NCBI GenBank assembly: GCA_029448655.1
Contig: JACCLO010000013.1
Location: 186,001 to 250,000 of the forward strand
Reading direction: 5' to 3'
Source: Wolfiporia cocos
Taxonomy: Eukaryota; Basidiomycota; Agaricomycetes; Polyporales; Phaeolaceae
Length of the DNA: 64,000 nucleotides
The position numbers and the translations under genes were made by a program. The notes under the pieces were generated by a model that was not told the DNA's origin, did no database searches, and was given only the letters and a program-made list of their open reading frames with translations. Positions 58,501 through 64,000 of the stretch are shown here, piece by piece. How positions within the stretch are numbered: position 1 is the first letter of the stretch; every line of letters starts with the position of its first letter.

Positions 58501-60500
58501 TCCAATTTAGAGAAGTACTTAGCTCGTTTTAACTTGTTGAGCAGCTCCGTGATCAAGGGGAGCGGATACCTGTTCTTCTTGGTCATCTGGTTCAACTTCC
58601 GATAGTCCTGAATGGGTCTCAGTTTCCCATCCTTCTTCTTAACGAAGAAGAATGGTGCCCCCCATGGTGACTTGGATGGTCGGATACGTCCAGTCCGTAA
58701 CTGTTCTTCTAAGAAATCGTCTAACGCCTCTTGTTCTCGAGGCGATAGGGCATAGATCTTGCCGGCGTAGGGTTCGGAGTTCGGTAGGAGTTCTATGGCG
58801 TGATCCCACGGTCGCCTTTCGGGGAGTTGGTCGAATTCCGTTTCCTTAAACACGTCTTCGAATTCGTGTAAGTACTCTGGTACCACTTCCTTGAAAGTCT
58901 TGACTTCCGTGGTTTTGCCGGTGGCGATGGCGATCTCGGTTGCCTTCGTTGCGCGGACTCGCTCAGCGATGTCGGCCCGGCACTCGTCCCTATTCCGTAA
59001 CCATGCGTCAGCAAAGATGTAATAGATATGGTCACCCTCCTCGATCTGCTCGTGTTTGCAGTCGCAGGTGAAGGTGATTCGGCGTTTCTTCCAGTCGATG
59101 GTGGGATTGTGGTCTTCCAACCAATCGAAGCCGAGGAATATGTCTGCCGAGCTCAGCTCGGTGACGTGGAACTTGCGCGTCTCCAAATGCGTGTCGATCT
59201 GCATCTGGAGTTCGACATAGTGCGTCATCTTGCCCGCAGCATTGGTACTACCGTCAGCGTTGTACAGTTTGACGGGTCGGTCTAGTGGGAGTTGCTCGAG
59301 TTTGTGTTCCTCCACGTAGGCACGACTGATGACCGATCCCGTTGAACCGGAGTCTATCAGTGCCTTTGTGAAGAGGGCACGTCCGTCAGGGCGGTGGAGG
59401 GTGATCGGTACTTCGATCTGCCGTCCCCGTTTTCCCGTCTGGATTACCACTACATTCCCTCTGAGTTTCTCACCAGTAGAGCCGAACCCCTGTGTTCCGC
59501 GTCTGGTTTCCCTAATGCTTTTTACTATGCGCGTGTCTGGTGTCATATTGCATTCAAGTATAAACTGGGCGATTCTGTCCCCATACTCGACCTGATAATC
59601 TGTTCCGGTTTGATTATTCAGTATGACTTTTAACCGACCGGTGTAGTCTTCATCAACTACACCGGCCTCCACGTCGACTCCCTTCAAGGCGAGTCCAGAT
59701 CGTGGAGCTATGCGGCCGTATACACTGGGTGGCATTCGGATCATTATGCCTGTATCCACGGTGATGCGTTTCCCGTTTGGTATAACGACTTCCTCCGCAG
59801 AGTGAAGATCGTAACCCGCGGCTCCTTCGCTTTTGCGCTCAGGGGGGATTGCCCGCGGGTGGTCTAGGTATATGTCGAGCGTGACAGCCTTCTTCTTGGC
59901 TCGTCGACGCCGCACTTTCTTTTCCGTCTTTTTCTGGACTGTAGGCTTAGATGCGTCTGCCATCTGCACATCTAAGTCTACAACCGGGTCTACGTCCATT
60001 GGCACATAGTTTACATTAATACTAGAGGAATTAAGCACGGTTTTATCCTCCCGCCAAGCTCCGGTGGGAGGCTCCTCTGAGGCTGTTACAAACGAATCGT
60101 CGGAGCATGTTGAAGCTCCGTCGTCGTCACCAAGCGCCAAATCTACAGAACGTGGTACAGATATGTAATCGAATATCGGGGCCCCGGTTCCTAGCCCATA
60201 TAGTCCATCCACCGGTTCGTTACCCTCCGAGGCAGATTCAGAGATAGAGACGTTTACTGGTTCCTCAATCCCCAGAACTGAAAATTTATTATTAGAGAGG
60301 GGACGTACCTGAGTGAATCCGGCTTCCTTCGCAGCCTCCGGATTTTCCTTGGCCCAGGCGGCCACCATTCGCACGAAGTCCTCCTGGGATACTTCCCCAA
60401 GGACTTTTTCGGCGGGTGGGCCTTCTACGGCCTGGCGGGTGCGCGCCGGTTGCGATGGTCCAGCACCGGTGTTCCCTCCACTGGTAGCTGCTCGGGGCTT
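55524..60500 (-). CDS. pol: Pol polyprotein with dUTPase, PR, RT, RNase H, integrase, chromodomain-like tail
   Basis: Open from the codon after the gag TAG, with no ATG needed. Numbering from the GTG at 60374 (1616 residues): acidic linker and basic patch to 163; dUTPase about 164-301; aspartic protease with LIDSGSTGSVIS (339-350); reverse transcriptase about 500-720 with YLDDILVF (688-695); RNase H about 830-950 (EADSSDFATG, TDHKNLEY); integrase with zinc His/Cys (1048-1088) and catalytic D1118, D1178, E1214; GPY at 1348-1350; chromodomain-like PLRILESREDRG to WSDGTRTWERKRGLNHY (1406-1441). A further ~165-residue tail runs through the polypurine tract into the LTR. Expected to be made as a Gag-Pol fusion by stop readthrough. 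Confidence 0.93.
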   Translation of the reverse strand, partial: KPRAATSGGNTGAGPSQPARTRQAVEGPPAEKVLGEVSQEDFVRMVAAWAKENPEAAKEAGFTQVRPLSNNKFSVLGIEEPVNVSISESASEGNEPVDGLYGLGTGAPIFDYISVPRSVDLALGDDDGASTCSDDSFVTASEEPPTGAWREDKTVLNSSSINVNYVPMDVDPVVDLDVQMADASKPTVQKKTEKKVRRRRAKKKAVTLDIYLDHPRAIPPERKSEGAAGYDLHSAEEVVIPNGKRITVDTGIMIRMPPSVYGRIAPRSGLALKGVDVEAGVVDEDYTGRLKVILNNQTGTDYQVEYGDRIAQFILECNMTPDTRIVKSIRETRRGTQGFGSTGEKLRGNVVVIQTGKRGRQIEVPITLHRPDGRALFTKALIDSGSTGSVISRAYVEEHKLEQLPLDRPVKLYNADGSTNAAGKMTHYVELQMQIDTHLETRKFHVTELSSADIFLGFDWLEDHNPTIDWKKRRITFTCDCKHEQIEEGDHIYYIFADAWLRNRDECRADIAERVRATKATEIAIATGKTTEVKTFKEVVPEYLHEFEDVFKETEFDQLPERRPWDHAIELLPNSEPYAGKIYALSPREQEALDDFLEEQLRTGRIRPSKSPWGAPFFFVKKKDGKLRPIQDYRKLNQMTKKNRYPLPLITELLNKLKRAKYFSKLDIRWGYTNVRIKEGDEEKAAFITNRGLYEPLVMFFGMCNAPGTFQTLMNDIFRDLIMTGKVIVYLDDILVFTETEAEHKEILRRVLLVLRQNKLTCKPEKCEFMKSEVEYLGHIISHGEIRMDPAKVAAVAEWPAPRNKKEVQSFIGFANFYRRFIPKFSTVARPLINLTKDAPWQWGTAEQECFDKLKKIFIEAPVLGIPNDDDPFRIEADSSDFATGACLMQKQDGVWKPIAYQSKTMLPAERNYEIYDRELLAIMRALDEWRHFVMGGKHPVEVLTDHKNLEYFKTPQKINPRQARWMTELAEYDLQLVHIPGKTNGRADGLSRRSDHGNDKDHLEGQVVLKPHLFVQDSAERLRSSFYTVVKGITHDEVKERVKAEAALYDGKEGVEVGEMTEDGLRYRRGRLIIPRDEELIGKIISSFHDTVSAGHPGTENTYTAIHRHYWWPKMRSDIRQYVKACIKCQAAKPDRSKRAAPLNPNPTPTHNWENISVDMITGLPTSKGHNAIIVVVDMKSKDYIAVPTTTKLSAEGWANIFVDKVYAQHGLPKKIFSDRGPQFVSEFIKDVYRRLGIQGNPSTAFHPQTDGQTERMNQELEVYLRLFINDTHTNWPDLLPLASFAYKTHVHSSTGYSPFYLTHGYHPFTGVEAPEQEEGVARDWVEHMHTISKLASQNLEKAKLRMKEYYDRKRASPLSYSEGDLVWVDGRNINMGHPTKKLDSKRFGPYKVTKKVGHGAYELDLPADMRGIYPVFNEVLLLPYTPPAFPNQDHSKVTESNDVRRPLRILESREDRGRIELEVEWSDGTRTWERKRGLNHYQELVTKFFEARPSAPGNQWKNRNTGWDHSETKWDPEWEDFERKAQEMGLRENPKEFIIYDDIDITLLIKGSIPFYAYEKKLVARNFWFSHPHTRVVQYGIRVGQPIESTIPESKGYWIYPVLNTLQLANPHICKKTVDHPCHVDQTMYKVIAGRGDTQLEEGVLSQADFLQLACD
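55562..55577 (-). promoter_or_regulatory. Polypurine tract
   Basis: On minus AGAAGAGGGGGTAC directly precedes the 3' LTR, as expected for plus-strand DNA priming. Confidence 0.8.
59472..59885 (-). other. dUTPase domain inside Pol
   Basis: All five trimeric dUTPase motifs are present in order: GAAGYDLHS (184-192), APRSGLALKG (223-232), VEAGVVDEDYTG (235-246, with the catalytic Asp and the uracil-sensing Tyr), YGDRIAQFIL (264-273) and RRGTQGFGSTG (291-301). It lies between the gag stop and the protease. The enzyme turns dUTP into dUMP and pyrophosphate, limiting uracil in new cDNA. Confidence 0.93.
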
Positions 60501-62276
60501 CTAGTTGGGTTGGTGCCAGACGGGCTTGTTGCAGCCCTTTCCTGGTGCCTCTGCTTGCGTCTTGCTACAAGAGTGGCACTTCCTCTTGAGCAAGTTGGCC
60601 CGTTCTTCCGCGGTGGGCTCGGACCGCGTGGTTCCCGATGATGATGTTGTCGCCCGACCCTTTCCCTTGTCGGCGACGCCCTTACCCGTGTCTCGACCGT
60701 GGCGCAGCTTTTCCTCATCGCGGAGACGACGCATCGCATTGTCCGTTCGAAGGATTGCCTGTTTCCAGGATTCATAGTCCTCCGGAATCTGGACGTTGTA
60801 TCCTCGACGCGATTTGTCGTTTACCGTGGCGGCGACGAAGGCGGAGTGTACTGCCGTGTAGATCTCCTTGGGGATAGCGGAGGTGACCCAGCGATGAACT
60901 ATCTGGTTCTCTTTGTCGTATTTCGCTTCCGCCAGGAGTCTTTCCAGTTCTTGGAAGTACTCTTCGCCTTTTCCGATGGTCATACTGAGTTTCTCGGCTG
61001 CGACCGCCGACTTCTTTTCCAAGTCGGGGTCGTCGAACTTCTGGTGGAGTTCCCAGATGAAGCGGAGCCAACTCAGGTGCCATTGTCCGTCATGGTAGTG
61101 TTCCCGCGTGAAGGCCGTTACCCACAAATCTACCTTCGGTCCCCGTATCAACGAGATGGCCGTGCCGATATTTTTGCTGTCCGTGAAGAGCAGCGGCCGG
61201 TTGTCGTCGATATACAGTTTAAGGCGCATTACCCAGGCGATGAAGTTCTTGCCGGTGAATGGTTCGGGTTTGCGCACCTTGGACTTGTACCGGGGGTCAG
61301 GCTGCGGTTCCGGGAGCATTGAGTACGCGTCCCATTGCGAGCTTGCCGGTTTCTCTGGCCGCCACATCGACGCACGCGTTCCCGGGAGAGGCGCGGCTCT
61401 CCAGGTGTTCACATGCGCGTCTTGTGTTGGTAGAGGGTTACCAAACATGTCGTGTGTCGGTGGGGGACGTGCTGCCCTTGGGGGTACCGGGGGTTGTGCT
61501 GCCATGACCGAGAAGGGGACCTGGGGTGTAACGACCGGGGGGGTGTATCCGGGCAGAAATGGGTTCGTCTGCCGGGAGCCGTTCGATGCTGGCCGGGTTG
61601 CCGAGTTCACCAGTGGGGGAGAGCCCATGTGGACGGACCTCACCCAGTTTTCGACCGGCCGGAATCGTTCTTCTGGAACCGATGGTACTGACCGACGGGG
61701 GACGGAGTGCTGGCTGTGTAACGAAGCCGCGTCTCCTGCTGCAATGGCGTCTGCTTGGAGGCGTTGTGCCTCCCGCAGAAACCGTGCTCCCATGTCGGCG
61801 TTCCACACACCGGTTTGAACCATCGTTGCCGCTACCGTTTGGCACCTAAAGCCGAAGTCTGCCGTTGTCGGGTTGGGAGGGAACGCCCATTGCATGGCTA
61901 GGGGCGAGTCGATATGAGCAAGGGGGGTCGCCCCGCGGATCGTGTTCGACTGTTCCCGGGCCAGGTGGAATGCCTGGTCCAACCGTTCGATACCGGGCCC
62001 TTGGTCCTCCTGTGACCCGCCGTATGGTAGTGAGCGGCCTGGGCGAGCCGATCCGATTGTTCCGGTAAGTACGGGGGCGACTTCGACGTGGGTGCGGGGG
62101 GCATGGATGCTGTCGGCTACCGATAGGAGCGAGAAGTCTTCGGGTAGACCATGCGTTTGGTAGTTCACCCACTGCCCTGGGTGGAACGGGTTGTTGGTGA
62201 CGGTGGGAGTGCCGTCGGGGAGCGGGATGTGTTCGGGTCGGGGGCCGCGGATGTAATCGAGGTCGTGTTCGGCCAT
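60501..62276 (-). CDS. gag: Gag protein
   Basis: 591 residues from the ATG at 62276 (MAEHDLDYIRGPRPEHIP). Proline-rich N-terminal third, then a retrotransposon gag core (about 330-480) including FIAWVMRLKLYIDDNRP and ELHQKFDDPDLEKKS. A basic region is followed by CHSCSKTQAEAPGKGCNKPVWH, a C-x2-C...C...H array like a stretched zinc knuckle, just before the TAG. Forms the particle and binds RNA. Pol follows in the same frame. Confidence 0.9.
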   Translation of the reverse strand: MAEHDLDYIRGPRPEHIPLPDGTPTVTNNPFHPGQWVNYQTHGLPEDFSLLSVADSIHAPRTHVEVAPVLTGTIGSARPGRSLPYGGSQEDQGPGIERLDQAFHLAREQSNTIRGATPLAHIDSPLAMQWAFPPNPTTADFGFRCQTVAATMVQTGVWNADMGARFLREAQRLQADAIAAGDAASLHSQHSVPRRSVPSVPEERFRPVENWVRSVHMGSPPLVNSATRPASNGSRQTNPFLPGYTPPVVTPQVPFSVMAAQPPVPPRAARPPPTHDMFGNPLPTQDAHVNTWRAAPLPGTRASMWRPEKPASSQWDAYSMLPEPQPDPRYKSKVRKPEPFTGKNFIAWVMRLKLYIDDNRPLLFTDSKNIGTAISLIRGPKVDLWVTAFTREHYHDGQWHLSWLRFIWELHQKFDDPDLEKKSAVAAEKLSMTIGKGEEYFQELERLLAEAKYDKENQIVHRWVTSAIPKEIYTAVHSAFVAATVNDKSRRGYNVQIPEDYESWKQAILRTDNAMRRLRDEEKLRHGRDTGKGVADKGKGRATTSSSGTTRSEPTAEERANLLKRKCHSCSKTQAEAPGKGCNKPVWHQPN

Positions 62277-63034
62277 TGTATGGTAAGAGAATGTGTATGT
62301 ATAGAAAGTAGAGTCGCGACGTGTGACTGCGCTACCCGCCCACTGTGGATCAGCCTATAGCTGCGATCGGGGTGGTAACTACGAACAGTCGATGTCCACT
62401 CTATTCAGGAACCACCTCTTTTCGGAGATGTGCCAAGAAACGCTAAGGGGTTTTCTTCCCAAAGCCGGCTAGAAATTCCTGCCTCCGAAACCTCGTCCAG
62501 CCCCGAAGCTAATTTGGGATACCGGGGGCACGGGATCTAAGCCCTTGTGATGGAGGGTCTAAAAGTCTATCGTATGGGGCCAAGTGGCTGTATGTGTGAG
62601 CTGTGTCGCGCTCCTTCAGCCGCCTTGTGGGGCGCTGGGTTGTACAATAACGGGGGGGCGGTAATGCCCGTATAGTGGCGCGGTAATGCGCGTATATAGA
62701 CGACCAGTGCCTCAGTACACTGCCACAGGGCCCCTTAACGCCTTTGACTATTACGCGTCGGGTGCACAATTACTGTGGTGGGGTTTTAACCCAAGACCTT
62801 TACGCCGCGTTGCACGACGGTGGTCCAGTAGCTTTGAAGCAACGGTAGGAGTGGTCCCCTACACGCTGTTCGCAAGTGTAATCCCCCAGAACCCTGTCCC
62901 TTGTCCCTGGGATACGGGAGGATAAGAGTTTAACACCCGAGTCGAAACTCGAGGGCGAAGAAACAATGCACTTTGCCCCTAGTGCGCCGGGGTTGATCTG
63001 GAATGAACTCAGATCGGGGTGGAGACTCGTCTTA
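62277..63034 (-). other. Leader of the Gypsy element
   Basis: Untranslated leader between the 5' LTR and gag. The primer-binding site lies at its start (63023-63033). Confidence 0.8.
63023..63033 (-). promoter_or_regulatory. Primer-binding site, self-priming type
   Basis: On minus AAGACGAGTCT lies one base after the 5' LTR. It does not start with TGG, as a tRNA 3'-end match would. It is the exact complement of AGACTCGTCTT at 63128-63138, about 27 bp after the TATATA of the LTR, i.e. at the likely RNA 5' end. Confidence 0.75.
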
Positions 63035-63405
63035 TGACACAAGCGTATTCTCAAGCAACTACTCAGGGGAATATTACTCGCGTGAAAGCGTATTCCTAGT
63101 CTGAGGCTACTCAAGGCAACAAAGGCCAAGACGAGTCTGGGGTGCTCCCTGCTCGTCTGGCTGGTATATATGCTCGTAGGCTGTTTGTACATGTTTGGCT
63201 ACTATACAGTATTACGTAAGCTGATAGACCGTTTAGAGTATGGTAAACCCTATCGTAGGTGTAGAGCCACATCAAGGGTGTCCGGGGTCTGTGTAGGCAT
63301 GTGTGGGGTGTTCGGGGTCCTTGCACGTGATGCATAGGCGGGCGCTTAGATAAGATAAGGGTTGTCCCTAGTCGCAAGCTAGTTGGAGAAAATCGGCTTG
63401 TGACA
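63035..63405 (-). repeat. 5' LTR of the Gypsy element
   Basis: 371 bp; TATATA at 63165-63170 and the predicted transcription start at about 63138. Confidence 0.95.
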
Positions 63406-63410
63406 CGGTG

Positions 63411-64000
63411 TGTATATGAATGCATTGATAGACTGATATCGGAAGCAAGCGTACCAGTCAGGGACCCTGTCCCAATAATAAGTCTGTTCACTCGATTGAC
63501 GAGGGCATCGCTTTGTGGTAAGCCTGATCTTCTCCTCAGTAGCTAGTGAGAGTTAGCGACCCTTGAAGGACACTGACGGTGACATACCAATGCTACCATT
63601 ATAACTGCTATGAGAATATCTATCACCGAGGAACATAAGAGCCATACCTTACCAAGCTCGATTAATGCTTATCTTTATTTAGGAAGTGTATTCTTACTAG
63701 AGCTGCATCCCATTGGCGACCGCGTAATTTGCTTGATAAGCTTAACTCGCGTGACTGTGAAATGTTGGCTAGGTGCAATAGCAGAACAATGAGATACACA
63801 TACCAAAGCACCAGTGACCACGGACGCCACAATCTCTGCCACCACTAGCTAGGGAAGATGAAGCCTTCAGGTAACATGTATGTCACGACAACCAGCTGGA
63901 AATGTCTCACAATGAATATCACGCATGAGAGTATGCGAGAGGTTGACAATTTGTATATACGCCAGGCGAAAAAAATTTGCACTGCAGCAGAAATGATCCC
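63411..64000 (-). pseudogene. DUF6534-type gene copy 2, 5' part, cut by the window edge
   Basis: Exons on minus match copy 1: GIISAAVQIFFAWRIYKLST (to the window end), an intron, LVVAEIVASVVTGAL, a DILIAVIMVAL exon, and an exon holding SDALVNRVNRLIIGTGSLT that ends at 63455. The Gypsy insertion lies about 45 bp into the following intron. The first exons are beyond the window. Confidence 0.65.

Larger units (their letters stand above)
55191..63405 (-). mobile_element. Full-length Ty3/Gypsy LTR retrotransposon with dUTPase
   Basis: 8215 bp, flanked by the target duplication CGGTG (55186-55190 and 63406-63410). Two 371 bp LTRs (55191-55561 and 63035-63405) differ at two positions that I can find, so insertion was recent. 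On minus the order is 5' LTR, primer-binding site, about 745 nt leader, gag, a single TAG, pol (dUTPase, protease, reverse transcriptase, RNase H, integrase, chromodomain-like tail), polypurine tract, 3' LTR. Both frames are open, so it may be able to move. Confidence 0.97.

Noticed and set aside
60699..61818. Long plus-strand frames over gag
   Set aside because: Antisense to the well-supported Gag; no domains.
61108..61818. Gly/Cys-rich 236-codon frame
   Set aside because: Mirror of the proline-rich N-terminal part of Gag.
62800..63491. Frames of 126-130 codons in the LTR (with a copy at 55130-55533)
   Set aside because: Same frames recur in every LTR copy because the LTR is repeated; they overlap the TATA box and transcription start and have no domain.

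Overview
The window looks like nuclear DNA of a filamentous basidiomycete, most likely an Agaricomycete. The evidence is genes split by many introns of about 50-60 bp with GT..AG borders, a DUF6534-type membrane protein family, an H-type lectin, expanded medium-chain dehydrogenases, a TauD dioxygenase beside a Dal5-type transporter, and a Ty3/Gypsy retrotransposon with a chromodomain-like tail. There are no rRNA genes, CRISPR arrays or bacterial operons. All functions below are read from sequence patterns; no search was run.

Layout. 0-3.7 kb: two zinc alcohol dehydrogenase (ADH) genes on +. 3.7-27 kb: a segmental duplication array. Its module is a NADPH-dependent reductase gene (medium-chain dehydrogenase/reductase, PTGR/leukotriene-B4-dehydrogenase type) and an H-type lectin gene, all on the minus strand: reductase A (4.2-5.9), lectin 1 (10.2-11.1), reductase B (14.2-15.7, broken), lectin 2 (17.8-18.7, frameshifted) and reductase C (23.9-25.6). 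Unit 1 carries an extra ~3 kb with a decayed element-like gene (7.2-8.7 kb). 27.5-29 kb: a DUF6534 membrane protein gene. 31.5-33.2 kb: an inverted, rearranged lectin/reductase copy in which the two genes are fused and a solo LTR sits in the promoter. 33.7-41.9 kb: a CpG-poor repeat graveyard with four further solo LTRs, a reductase copy showing CpG-to-TpG/CpA decay, and an inverted pair of tRNA-like SINE candidates. 42.1-43.3 kb: a third ADH, an inverted duplicate of the second. 44-54 kb: a TauD/TfdA dioxygenase divergent from a Dal5/Soa1-type transporter, then a tandem transporter copy and a third partial copy; this is probably a sulfonate- or organic-anion-use cluster. 54.6-64 kb: a second DUF6534 gene split in an intron by a nearly fresh 8.2 kb Gypsy element.

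The most striking object is that Gypsy element (55191-63405, target duplication CGGTG, LTRs differing at only two positions). It has gag and pol in one frame separated by a single TAG, a complete five-motif dUTPase domain between gag and the protease, a Tf1/sushi-like self-priming signature (11 nt at the predicted RNA 5' end complementary to the primer-binding site), and a pol frame that runs into the 3' LTR. The second most informative region is 37.3-40.8 kb: one copy of a duplicated sequence holds three separate solo-LTR insertions, and its neighbour preserves all three empty sites.
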